From an uncultured Christensenella sp. (GTDB lineage Bacteria > Bacillota > Clostridia > Christensenellales > UBA3700), in contig CAJTYW010000003.1 in assembly GCA_910583995.1 (NCBI GenBank), positions 62,001 to 126,000 on the forward strand: a stretch of DNA of 64,000 nucleotides, read 5' to 3'. A program made the position numbers and the translations under genes. The number at the start of each line of letters is the position of its first letter. Position 1 is the first letter of the stretch. This document shows positions 33,943 through 41,794 of the stretch, one piece after another. A model generated the notes under the pieces. It worked only from the letters and a program-made list of their open reading frames with translations, made no database searches and was not told where the DNA came from.

Positions 33943-35106
33943 ATGGTAAATTTGGAAACAGCAGATAAAGCGTTAAAAAGTGTATATTTGGGTGTAGTTA
34001 CTGAGCAATTAAATGCACAAGTAAATCCATTGCTTACAAAAATCGAACAAACTTCAAGTGATGTTTGGGGTAAAGATATTATTAAAGTTGTATCTTATGG
34101 CTTAAATGGTGGTGTTGGTGCAGGTGACGAAATCGGTAGTCTACCTATGGCAGCAGGTAACAACTATGCTCAATATAAATTGGAGCTTAAAAACCTTTAT
34201 GGTAGCATTGAAATTTCAGATAAGGCAATCAGAGCTTCTCAAAGCAATGTTGGTGCTTTTGTTAATCTTCTTAACGCTGAAATGGAAGGTTTGTTAAAAG
34301 CTTCTAAGTATAATCTTGGTAGAATGCTTTATGGCGATGGCGACGGCAAGCTTGCAAATGTTGCAAAAGCAGCAACTGCAGCTACAAACACTATTAGCTT
34401 AACAAGTGTTAAAAAAGTTGCAATTGGTATGGTTATTGACGTTATTGATAACAGCGGTAGCAAGAAAGTATCTCAAGCTAGAATTATCGATGTTGATAGA
34501 GCAACAAAATCAATCAAAATTGATAAGCAAGTATCAACTCTTGCAACTACAGATTATATCACTATTCAAAACTCAAAAGGTTATGAACTTACAGGTTTAG
34601 GTGCGATTTTTGGCACAAAAGACATTTATGGTTTAAAGAGAAGCGAAAACACTTGGCTTAATCCATATACAAAAAATGTTGGCGGTACACTTGATATGGG
34701 TACTATTCAAGAAGCAATTGATTTTGTTGACGAAACAGCAGGTTCTGCAGTTAACTTTATCACTTGTGCTTATGATGTTAAAAAGGAATATATCAAAAAC
34801 TTGTCTGCTAACAGATTGAATGTGGATTATATGACTTTGGACGGCGGCTTTAAAGCTTTGTCTTACAGCGGTATTCCTCTAGTAAGCGATAAGTTTATCG
34901 AAGGTGGTGAAATGTATTTATTAAATACAGATGACTTTAAAATGCACCAACTTTGCGATTGGAGATGGCTTGAAGGGGATAATGGTAATGTTATCAAACA
35001 AAAACTTGGTAGTCCTACATATACTGCTACTTTGGTTAAATATGCTGATATTGTTTGCGACAGACCTTGTGGTCAAGCAAAACTTACCGGTATTGTGTGT
35101 GAGTAA
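33943..35106 (+). CDS. Phage major capsid protein
   Basis: 387 residues. The text 'WGKDIIKVVSYGLNGGVGAGDEIGSLPMAAGNNYAQYKLELKNLYGSIEISDKAIRAS' and 'LLNAEMEGLLKASKYNLGRMLYGDGDGKLA' resembles HK97-fold capsid proteins with an inserted beta domain ('KKVAIGMVIDVIDNSGSKK...'), and the C-terminal part 'NFITCAYDVKKEYIKNL' fits the A-domain. It should form the icosahedral shell. Located in canonical order after portal and scaffold. Three bases separate it from the scaffold gene. No obvious truncation. Confidence 0.82.
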   Translation: MVNLETADKALKSVYLGVVTEQLNAQVNPLLTKIEQTSSDVWGKDIIKVVSYGLNGGVGAGDEIGSLPMAAGNNYAQYKLELKNLYGSIEISDKAIRASQSNVGAFVNLLNAEMEGLLKASKYNLGRMLYGDGDGKLANVAKAATAATNTISLTSVKKVAIGMVIDVIDNSGSKKVSQARIIDVDRATKSIKIDKQVSTLATTDYITIQNSKGYELTGLGAIFGTKDIYGLKRSENTWLNPYTKNVGGTLDMGTIQEAIDFVDETAGSAVNFITCAYDVKKEYIKNLSANRLNVDYMTLDGGFKALSYSGIPLVSDKFIEGGEMYLLNTDDFKMHQLCDWRWLEGDNGNVIKQKLGSPTYTATLVKYADIVCDRPCGQAKLTGIVCE

Positions 35107-35109
35107 TTT

Positions 35110-35478
35110 ATGAAAGAGCTTAGATTGATTAGTACGAATTGTTATAATATTCCCGAGCGTGTTAGAGAGTTAGATGACGATTACAGATTGTATTATAATG
35201 TTAGACGAAATGTAATTGAACTTCATAATTTAAGACATATTCCTACCTTTCAATTAGTGCTTCCGTATAGTCAATTGGATACGCGTACTATTGAATATAT
35301 AAGGCGTACCAGAGTAGATAAAATTATAAACGAAATAAAAGAGATTGATGAGTATAATAATAATTTGGAAAATAAACTAATCAATCAAACTCTTGACGAA
35401 ATTCACGAAAAAACCAAAAGCGTAATAAACTATATGAATAGGGGTGGAAGTCAAATTCCCTCCTATTCTGAATTGTGA
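35110..35478 (+). CDS. Small phage protein of unknown function
   Basis: 122 residues starting three bases after the capsid gene. Contains 'PERVRELDDDYRLYYNVRRNVIELHNL' and a helical C-terminal half ('VDKIINEIKEIDEYNNNLENKLINQTLDEIHEKTKSVINYM'). I do not recognise it. Some podovirus-type clusters place small head-completion or DNA-binding proteins here. Confidence 0.6.
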   Translation: MKELRLISTNCYNIPERVRELDDDYRLYYNVRRNVIELHNLRHIPTFQLVLPYSQLDTRTIEYIRRTRVDKIINEIKEIDEYNNNLENKLINQTLDEIHEKTKSVINYMNRGGSQIPSYSEL

Positions 35479-35487
35479 GGGGATAAT

Positions 35488-36030
35488 ATGAAGGTTGAAG
35501 ATGTTTTGACAGAAGTGTTGATAAGGTTAGGTGACAGGGATAAGTATGACATTATGAATTTGCCACAAGACGATGAAGAAATCAATACAATAGTTAAATG
35601 TATTAATATGGTTATTTCTGAAATAGCAAGTGACTATTTGCCTGTTGAATTTGAAGAAGAAGTGGAAGTAATTAATGGTGTTATACCTTATGATAATTTG
35701 TCAAAAAAATTGATTAATTTAAAAAATGTCACTAAAAACTCAACAAAAATCGACACTAAAATGTACCCTAATGAGCTTTTAGTTAAAGCTGACGGTATGG
35801 TACGAGTGCAATATATGTATATGCCGAATGCAGTAAAACTTGGGGATATTATTTCACTTTCTCCTAAAATTACACTTATGCTTATCGTGTATGGTGTGCT
35901 AGGAGAGTATTGCTTGCTACAAGGTAGATATGAAGATTCTAGCTTGTATGACAAAAGATATCGTGAAATGCTTAAAATTGCTTGTAGGGTTACAAAAGAA
36001 ATAAAGTTAAAACACGGTTGGTGGAATTAA
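35488..36030 (+). CDS. Neck/tail accessory factor-like protein (P22 gp4-like position)
   Basis: 180 residues. The helical text 'VLTEVLIRLGDRDKYDIMNLPQDDEEINTIVKCINMVISEIASDYLPVEFEEEV' and 'ITLMLIVYGVLGEYCLLQGRYEDSSLYDKRYREML' resembles head-to-tail connector proteins, which cap the portal. Size is near that of P22 gp4 (about 166). Assignment rests on position and general character rather than on a decisive motif. Its stop codon overlaps the next start (TAATG). Confidence 0.6.
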   Translation: MKVEDVLTEVLIRLGDRDKYDIMNLPQDDEEINTIVKCINMVISEIASDYLPVEFEEEVEVINGVIPYDNLSKKLINLKNVTKNSTKIDTKMYPNELLVKADGMVRVQYMYMPNAVKLGDIISLSPKITLMLIVYGVLGEYCLLQGRYEDSSLYDKRYREMLKIACRVTKEIKLKHGWWN

Positions 36031-37367
36031 TGAAAAGAATTTATTACAAAAAATTTGTAAGTACCCGAAAGGTTAAGGTTGCGAATTTTAAAGGTGTAAG
36101 TCGTGACTGGTATTCAAAAAGCTTGCCTATTGATTTTGCTTTAAAACAAGAAAATCTAAAGATTGTTAATGGGGCATTGATTCCGTCAATGTCTCCAAAA
36201 AGCATTGAGCTGACTTTTGACGAAAGCATAAACAAGGTAATTCCTTTTTATGATAATGGTACTAAATTATTTGTCGCTTGCAGTGATTCAAATTACATAA
36301 TAGAAGAAAATAACGGCGAAATAATAAAAACGAAAATTGAAAAAGACTGCGAAATAATAGATAGTACCAATTATAAATATGGCGAAGATAACTTTGTGAT
36401 TTTAGCAACAGATGTCGGCGTTAAAAAATTAATAGGTGGCGTGATTGAAAGTAGCGATGTAGATTTGAAATTTAGCAATATTTGCAATCATTTTTACAGA
36501 ATATTTGGTGCAGAAAAAAATTCGACTAAACTACTTTTCAGTGACGATTTTGCACCATTTAACTGGGAGCAAAGTATTGACGAAGGTGGATATATTAATT
36601 TATCTTTTGACTATGGCAAGATAACAGACATTATAAGTTTTAATGAATATCTTGTGGTATGTCAGGAAGATTGTTTTACAAAGATTACTGCTTATTCTGA
36701 GCAGGATTCCTTTGTTGTAAAAACTATAACTTCGCCAAGTAACATTAAGGAAGGTAGCACAGTAAATTGCGGAAGTCAGGTAATGTATGCAACTGGTAAC
36801 GGATTTGGTATTTTTGACGGATATGATTGCAGAACAATTTGCGAAGAACTTGCGGGATTTTTAAAAGACTCGGATATTGAATCAGTTGCAACAAGCGATT
36901 ATTGTTATTTTTTGTGTAAGGACAAGTCTAGCGATATTAAAAATAACTATATTATTGCTTATAATTTGCTATACAGAGATTATCATTTTATAACGGAAAA
37001 TGAAGCTGAATTTCTTGTAAAAGTTAAGTTTAATGGCGAAGAAAAAGTGCTTATCGTATGTGACAAAGAGATAAAAGTTTTGTCAGCGGATATTAATAGC
37101 AGTAATAAAATATGGCGTTCAGGCAGTATTGATTTTGGTAATTCTGCAGATTTTAAACTTTTAAGAAGAATAGAGTTTGGTGGTAATACCATTATTGATT
37201 TAAAAATTGCAGTAGACGGCAAAAATTATTTTTTTAATATCACAAATAAAAGAAGTCAACTGCTGAATTTAAAAGGTAAGGAGTTTGAAATAGAAATTGC
37301 ACCAAAAGGTAGAAATATCAATGTTCCGTCACCTGTGATTGAATATTCAGTATTGGAGGAAAATTAA
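36030..37367 (+). CDS. Neck protein with propeller-like repeats (P22 gp10-like position)
   Basis: 445 residues, almost wholly beta-rich, with repeated 'NYIIEENNGEI', 'YLVVCQEDCFTKITAYSEQDSF' and 'QVMYATGNGFGIFDGYDCRTI' segments suggesting a propeller or beta-barrel. The opening 'VKVANFKGVSRDWYSKSLPIDFALKQENLKIVNGALIP' is like the N-terminus of P22 gp10-type DNA-stabilisation proteins, in which few residues precede the propeller. It would seal the portal-gp4 channel. ATG at 36030 follows the previous stop by overlap; an upstream TTG is less likely. Confidence 0.6.
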   Translation: MKRIYYKKFVSTRKVKVANFKGVSRDWYSKSLPIDFALKQENLKIVNGALIPSMSPKSIELTFDESINKVIPFYDNGTKLFVACSDSNYIIEENNGEIIKTKIEKDCEIIDSTNYKYGEDNFVILATDVGVKKLIGGVIESSDVDLKFSNICNHFYRIFGAEKNSTKLLFSDDFAPFNWEQSIDEGGYINLSFDYGKITDIISFNEYLVVCQEDCFTKITAYSEQDSFVVKTITSPSNIKEGSTVNCGSQVMYATGNGFGIFDGYDCRTICEELAGFLKDSDIESVATSDYCYFLCKDKSSDIKNNYIIAYNLLYRDYHFITENEAEFLVKVKFNGEEKVLIVCDKEIKVLSADINSSNKIWRSGSIDFGNSADFKLLRRIEFGGNTIIDLKIAVDGKNYFFNITNKRSQLLNLKGKEFEIEIAPKGRNINVPSPVIEYSVLEEN

Positions 37368-37732
37368 TGAATAAGTTAAGCAATGTGCTTGAAGAGTTGG
37401 AAAATAAATTTGATAGACTAAGACAAAAAGTTAAACAAAGCAAAGTTATTTGTAAAAACAATACAGAATCAAGTCCGCAAATAGTATTTGCTCATAATGT
37501 GTATGGAGCAAATAAAATTTTAACCTACGATATTACTGTAAGTGCTTTAAAGCCTGTTAATATTGTTATTAAACTTGATGATGTAATTATAAGTACTGTG
37601 CAAGGACTTATGGCGTATGGTGAAATATTGCTTAAGTCAAATAAACTTTATAGTCTTGTAGTTGAATGTACAGGTGAGAGTATACTTGCCGGCAAGCTTA
37701 AACTTGAGAGTGCTGACCTTAGGGTAATATAG
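37367..37732 (+). CDS. Small beta-rich phage structural protein, unknown
   Basis: 121 residues: a short N-terminal coiled-coil helix ('LEELENKFDRLRQKVKQSKV') and then beta strands ('IVFAHNVYGANKILTYDITVSALKPVNIVIKLDDVIIS'). It shares one base with the preceding stop codon. The helix-plus-beta plan could be a trimeric plug, needle or fibre-like tip, but this is only a guess from shape. It is much too short for a tailspike. Confidence 0.55.
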   Translation: MNKLSNVLEELENKFDRLRQKVKQSKVICKNNTESSPQIVFAHNVYGANKILTYDITVSALKPVNIVIKLDDVIISTVQGLMAYGEILLKSNKLYSLVVECTGESILAGKLKLESADLRVI

Positions 37733-37740
37733 GAGTAAAT

Positions 37741-38709
37741 ATGGGAATTTTTAAGGAAATCAGTGACTGGTGGAATGATTTGTTCAAAGACGATGTCACC
37801 AAAGAACAAGAGCAAAAAATGATTACCGAACTTGCAGGAATGGAAGCTAAAGAAAGAGAAAGATTGGAAAATATCGTCAAAGAATATGCAGCTAGCAACA
37901 GACCGCAAGATTTGGAATTTGAATATCTTGAAGAATATGTACCTATCGATAATGAAACATTAATGGATAAAAGTGAAAAGCAATATTCTGAAATTTACAA
38001 TGCCGAAAAAGATTTGGCAAATGAAAAATATCAAGAGAAACTAAATAAAGTAGAAGAAACCGAAAAAGGTTACATAGATAATGCAGAAAGTAAAAACAAC
38101 AATTATAAAGAAAAGTATAAGGACAAGACAGAGAGTTTTAAATCTACTGCAAGCAAAAATGGAATTGCGGATTCTTCTATTATGGGTGCAAAATCTGAAG
38201 ACTTGAATAATGAAAGAGACAGATACATTGATGATGTAATGAAAGCTTTGCAAAGCAAATTGAATAGCACTGCTAATAAAAAAGAAGATATTCTAAACGA
38301 AAAGAATTTGAAAATTCAAAATTTGGATAGCAACTTTACTAAAAATGTTGAAGACTTGTTTAATAAATATCTAAAAGAAGAAGAGAATAAGGTTAAAGAA
38401 GTTGAAAAAGCAAATAAAGATACCGCTAATAAGGAAAAAGCTTACAAAGAGTATCAAGACAGAATAGTAAAAGAAAAGGCCAAAGAAATGGAAAACCTTC
38501 AAAAGGAAATGAAGGAAAAGGAAGAAAGGGGAATATACGAAGACCCTACTCGTGAAGCAGAATATGATAAAAGATTAGAAATAGCAAGAGATTTTTATAA
38601 AGGGTTTACAAAGAAATCTGCTATAAAAGCTATCCAGGAAAATAGTACTTTGCAAAAGTTTTTAGGATTGAATTATTATAGATTGCTTGAGGAAATTCAA
38701 AATGGATAA
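37741..38709 (+). CDS. Coiled-coil phage protein, possible internal/ejection protein
   Basis: 322 residues, very rich in Lys, Glu, Asn and Asp, with long predicted helices ('EKDLANEKYQEKLNKVEETEKGYIDNA', 'KEEENKVKEVEKANKDTANKEKAYKEYQDRIVKEKAKEME'). The N-terminus 'GIFKEISDWWNDLFKDD' is amphipathic with aromatic residues, as in membrane-interacting peptides. Position after the neck proteins and before holins would suit a virion-internal or ejection protein. No family recognised. It overlaps the holin gene by eight bases. Confidence 0.55.
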   Translation: MGIFKEISDWWNDLFKDDVTKEQEQKMITELAGMEAKERERLENIVKEYAASNRPQDLEFEYLEEYVPIDNETLMDKSEKQYSEIYNAEKDLANEKYQEKLNKVEETEKGYIDNAESKNNNYKEKYKDKTESFKSTASKNGIADSSIMGAKSEDLNNERDRYIDDVMKALQSKLNSTANKKEDILNEKNLKIQNLDSNFTKNVEDLFNKYLKEEENKVKEVEKANKDTANKEKAYKEYQDRIVKEKAKEMENLQKEMKEKEERGIYEDPTREAEYDKRLEIARDFYKGFTKKSAIKAIQENSTLQKFLGLNYYRLLEEIQNG

Positions 38710-38947
38710 CGAGATTTTATTGATGGTGGCAAAAAGCGGCGTATTTGCCGTGTTATTTGTGATTTTGTTATTTTATGTGTTAAGAGATTCAAGAAATCGT
38801 GAGCAGAATTATCAAAAAGTTGTAAATGTTTTAACAAAAGAACTAGGTGCGGTTATGAATATCGAAGATGACATTAAGGATATTAAAAACACTATAACAC
38901 TACAGCCACTTTATAATGCAGAGGTAACTTATGAAGGGGAAATTTAA
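38702..38947 (+). CDS. BhlA/UviB-type holin
   Basis: 81 residues with one N-terminal membrane segment ('GVFAVLFVILLFYVLRDSRNREQNYQKVV') and a helical charged tail. This layout, including the 'FAVLFVxLLFYVLR' stretch, is that of BhlA/UviB holin-like proteins of Bacillus and Clostridium phages and bacteriocin loci. They open the membrane to release lysin or bacteriocin. The ATG at 38702 with a TGAGGA site is preferred over an upstream TTG. No endolysin gene is in the cassette. Confidence 0.82.
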   Translation: MDNEILLMVAKSGVFAVLFVILLFYVLRDSRNREQNYQKVVNVLTKELGAVMNIEDDIKDIKNTITLQPLYNAEVTYEGEI

Positions 38948-39179
38948 AAATTACGGCTTGTGGATAAGTATTGTCAGTGCAGTGCTTATGTTGCTACAAG
39001 CAATGGGATTAAAGTTTGATTTGCCTTATGTTAACGAGATAATTACTTCTATTTTGGGTGTACTTGTGACATTGGGTATTATCAGTAATCCATCAGACGG
39101 AAGCGGTTATACCGATAAAAGCGGTGACATAATCGAAAAAGTCGAAGACGAAGATATAAACTCAGATAATAATATTTGA
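38931..39179 (+). CDS. Second holin-like protein
   Basis: 82 residues with two hydrophobic segments ('GLWISIVSAVLMLLQAMGL' and 'IITSILGVLVTLGIISNPSDGSGYTDKSGD') and an acidic tail. This is the arrangement of phi LC3-type and related class II phage holins. It starts inside the BhlA-type gene (17-base overlap) and is the last gene of the cassette. Pairing of two holin types is common near lysins in Clostridia prophages, but no lysin follows here; the next gene is host murG on the other strand. Confidence 0.78.
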   Translation: MKGKFKNYGLWISIVSAVLMLLQAMGLKFDLPYVNEIITSILGVLVTLGIISNPSDGSGYTDKSGDIIEKVEDEDINSDNNI

Positions 39180-39246
39180 TTACATATCTTTGTAAATTGA
39201 AACAATTTAATATGTAATAAGTATTTATTATAAATTGCTTATTACA

Positions 39247-39279
39247 AAAAAAGTCCTTAATTGATTTAAGGACTTTTTA
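39247..39279. terminator. Bidirectional terminator closing the phage cassette and murG
   Basis: AAGTCCTTAA and TTAAGGACTT arms with a short loop, flanked by A and T runs, between convergent transcription units. Confidence 0.9.
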
Positions 39280-39326
39280 TTTTTATTTATAAAGTGTATA
39301 ATAATTTATTTATTATTTTATCTCAA

Positions 39327-40346
39327 TCAATCTACACAAAGCAAAATTTGGTCTACAATTTTTTGAGCTGTTTCTTTGTCATAATTGCTAATTGGTTTTG
39401 GCTCAGAAAAAGTTGTGTTTATTTTTTCACAAAGTAATTCTGGTGTCAAATCTTCCTGCCTTATTACTGTAAAGTTGCTTTTCTTTGCATTTTCCAATTG
39501 GTCACCGCGTGATGCTGACTCAGGTAGTGGTATTAATATGCTTCTTATTCCTATGGCTTGTAATTCAGTAATTACACCAGCCCCAGCTCTTGCAATAACA
39601 AGTGTTGCCAAAGCATAGTAATCGCCAATGTTATCTACATATTCTACTGGGTAGTAATTGTGAGTTTTAACATCGGGAAGTTTGCCTTTTCCTGTTAAAT
39701 GAATGATATTATAATTTTTTGTTAGAGTACCTAAACAACTTACAACGCAGTCATTAATTGCTTTTGCACCCAAACTTCCGCCTACAACTAAAATAGTAGG
39801 TCTTTTACTATCCAAATTGAATTTAGTAACGATTTTTGACGGGTTTCCTTGTAATATCTCATCACGAATAGGTGTTCCTAAGGTTATATATTTGTTATCT
39901 TTATTGCATTTGCTATCAGATGTTATTACTTTTTTTGCGGCTTTGGCAGCAAGTTTATTTGCAACTCCCAAGCTTTTGTCCGATTCGTGTACAATGTAAG
40001 GAATATTCAATTTTTTACAAGCGTAGGTGATTGGAAGCGATACATATCCGCCTTTGGAAAAAACTACATCTGCATTAAGCTTTTCCAGTAATTCCACAGC
40101 TTCCGAAATATATTTTGGAAGTACAAAAGGTATTTTAAAATTACGCATTAATTTAACTCTGTCAAGTTTTATTGCTTTTATAGGATAAAAAGGTATGTTA
40201 TTGCTTTTTGCAATTTTTTCTTCCATACCGCCTGCTTCTCCTACATAATAAATTTTGTCAAAGTGCTTTTTTAAATAAGGTATAAGTGCAATATTAGGTA
40301 TAATGTGTCCGCCACTTCCACCGCCTGTCAATACAATAGTTTTCAT
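39327..40346 (-). CDS. murG: UDP-GlcNAc:lipid I N-acetylglucosaminyltransferase
   Basis: 339 residues, slightly short but complete for MurG. The N-terminal glycine-rich loop 'VLTGGGSGGHIIPNIALIPYL', the second loop 'ILVVGGSLGAKAIND' and the donor-binding motif 'RAGAGVITELQAIGIRSILIPLPESASRGDQLENA' are present. It adds GlcNAc to lipid I to make lipid II on the inner membrane face. It stands alone, away from any division/cell-wall cluster, next to the phage cassette. Clostridia often have a second murG-like gene outside the cluster, so this may be a paralogue with a special role. A GCAGGA site precedes the ATG. Confidence 0.88.
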   Translation of the reverse strand: MKTIVLTGGGSGGHIIPNIALIPYLKKHFDKIYYVGEAGGMEEKIAKSNNIPFYPIKAIKLDRVKLMRNFKIPFVLPKYISEAVELLEKLNADVVFSKGGYVSLPITYACKKLNIPYIVHESDKSLGVANKLAAKAAKKVITSDSKCNKDNKYITLGTPIRDEILQGNPSKIVTKFNLDSKRPTILVVGGSLGAKAINDCVVSCLGTLTKNYNIIHLTGKGKLPDVKTHNYYPVEYVDNIGDYYALATLVIARAGAGVITELQAIGIRSILIPLPESASRGDQLENAKKSNFTVIRQEDLTPELLCEKINTTFSEPKPISNYDKETAQKIVDQILLCVD

Positions 40347-40591
40347 AAATATCCTGCCTTATGCAAATTTTATGCAAAAATTTTTATATTTTACTTTATT
40401 TTATTACCCAAATGTCAAAAAATATGCCGATTTTCATTATAAAATTTAAAATTGTACGCTTTTCCCTTGAAATATTATTCAAATTATAGTAAAATAAATA
40501 TATAATGCAAAGTTTACAAATATTGGTAAATTTTTTGCATATACTATTTATGTGTATAAAAATGATTAAATATATCTTTTAGGAGATTTTT

Positions 40592-41536
40592 ATGGTTACA
40601 GAAAAATTTAAAAGCGAATCGGGATTTGAAAGTTATGCTTATTATTGGGACGATGTAAAAGAGCCGATTGGTGTCGTACAAATTATTCACGGTATGGCAG
40701 AGCATATTGGGAGATATGACTTTTTTGCAGAGTTTTTGAATTATAATGGTTTTATAGTTGTAGGTATGGATACAAGGGGACACGGAAGAACTGCTCAAGA
40801 AGGTTTGGGACTTGGCATTGTTACAAATGGCGATAGTTTTGCAGATACTGTTGCAGACCAAATTGATTTGGCAAAACACATTAAGCAAAAGTATTCTTTA
40901 CCATTGTGTTTGTTTGGACACAGCTTTGGTTCTTTTTTAAGTCAGTCGTTTATTCAAAGAGCAAGTGATTTACTTGAAGGTGTTATTTTGTGTGGTTCTG
41001 CTAAACAAAAGGGTATGGATATTACAGCGGGACAATTTGTATCTAAATTGCAAAGTGTATTTTGTGGCAAAGATAAACCAGCTAAAATGATTACTAAACT
41101 TGCTTTTGGTGGTTTTGACCAAAAGTTTGCTTACGATAAAATGGAAAATGCTTGGGTTTGCAGCAATCTTGACTCTGTTAAAAAATACAATGAAGACGAA
41201 TGGTGCGGTGCAACTGCGTCAATAGGATTTTTTAAATCATTGTTTTATGGTGTTAAAGACTTGTATGAAGAATGTAATCTTGACTGCATAAGAAAGGAAT
41301 TGAAGGTTTTTATCATTAGTGGAGAAATGGACCCTGTTGGCGGATATGGTAAAAAAGTTAAAAAACTTTATGATACTTATGTTGATACAGGTATTAAAGA
41401 TGTGACTATCAAATTGTATCCAGATAAAAGACACGAACTTCTAAACGAAGATATACGAGACCAAGTTATGTTCGATTCGCTTGAATTTTTTAAAAACTGC
41501 TTAAAAAATGACGAAAATATGAAAGAAATCAATTAA
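40592..41536 (+). CDS. Alpha/beta hydrolase (monoacylglycerol lipase/lysophospholipase-like)
   Basis: 314 residues of the serine aminopeptidase S33/lysophospholipase group. Motifs: 'QIIHGMAEHIGRYDFFAEFLNYNGFIVVGMDTRGHGRT' (oxyanion region), the nucleophile elbow 'LFGHSFGSFLSQ', the Asp in 'ISGEMDPVGGYGKKV' and the His in 'DKRHELLNE'. It should hydrolyse acyl-glycerol or lysophospholipid esters in the cytoplasm; the substrate is not proven. Single gene with an AGGAG site and its own terminator. Confidence 0.92.
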   Translation: MVTEKFKSESGFESYAYYWDDVKEPIGVVQIIHGMAEHIGRYDFFAEFLNYNGFIVVGMDTRGHGRTAQEGLGLGIVTNGDSFADTVADQIDLAKHIKQKYSLPLCLFGHSFGSFLSQSFIQRASDLLEGVILCGSAKQKGMDITAGQFVSKLQSVFCGKDKPAKMITKLAFGGFDQKFAYDKMENAWVCSNLDSVKKYNEDEWCGATASIGFFKSLFYGVKDLYEECNLDCIRKELKVFIISGEMDPVGGYGKKVKKLYDTYVDTGIKDVTIKLYPDKRHELLNEDIRDQVMFDSLEFFKNCLKNDENMKEIN

Positions 41537-41571
41537 AGAATAAAAATTTTAATAAAAAAGACGGGAATTTT

Positions 41572-41626
41572 AAAGAGTGATTTAATTTTTTTAAAAAAAT
41601 TGCAAATCACTCTTTATTTTTTTTTA
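41572..41626 (+). terminator. Terminator of the hydrolase gene
   Basis: AAAGAGTGATTT (41572-41583) pairs exactly with AAATCACTCTTT (41604-41615), followed by a nine-T tract. The gap from 41627 to 41794 is AT-rich with no other feature seen. Confidence 0.85.
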
Positions 41627-41794
41627 TAAATGTGTTACAATATAATTAATTAAAATAATATTACTTTTATTAATAACTTAATGTGTGTGTGAATAATTAA
41701 AAAAGTTAAAAGCTTTGATGATTTACGCAAGTCAAGTTTAAATATAAACGGATAAGTAAATAAGTAAAATACATCTCAAAAGCAAGGAGAAATT

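Larger units (their letters stand above)
29492..39179 (+). mobile_element. Compact podovirus-like head/packaging cassette with holins (prophage remnant or domesticated module)
   Basis: Thirteen tightly packed forward genes, many overlapping by 1-38 bases: terminase large subunit, two small genes, portal, scaffold-like, major capsid protein, a small unknown, two neck/tail-accessory-like proteins, a small unknown, a coiled-coil protein and two holin-type membrane proteins. A bidirectional terminator closes it. No integrase, repressor, replication, tail tape, tailspike or endolysin gene is present, and no att-like repeats or tRNA were noticed at the ends. All frames are intact. The limits given are those of the gene block, not of a proven element. 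Confidence 0.72.

Noticed and set aside
29440..39330. Attachment-site direct repeats or tRNA at the ends of the phage cassette
   Set aside because: I compared the flanks by eye and found no convincing repeat or tRNA; a proper search would be needed to exclude one.
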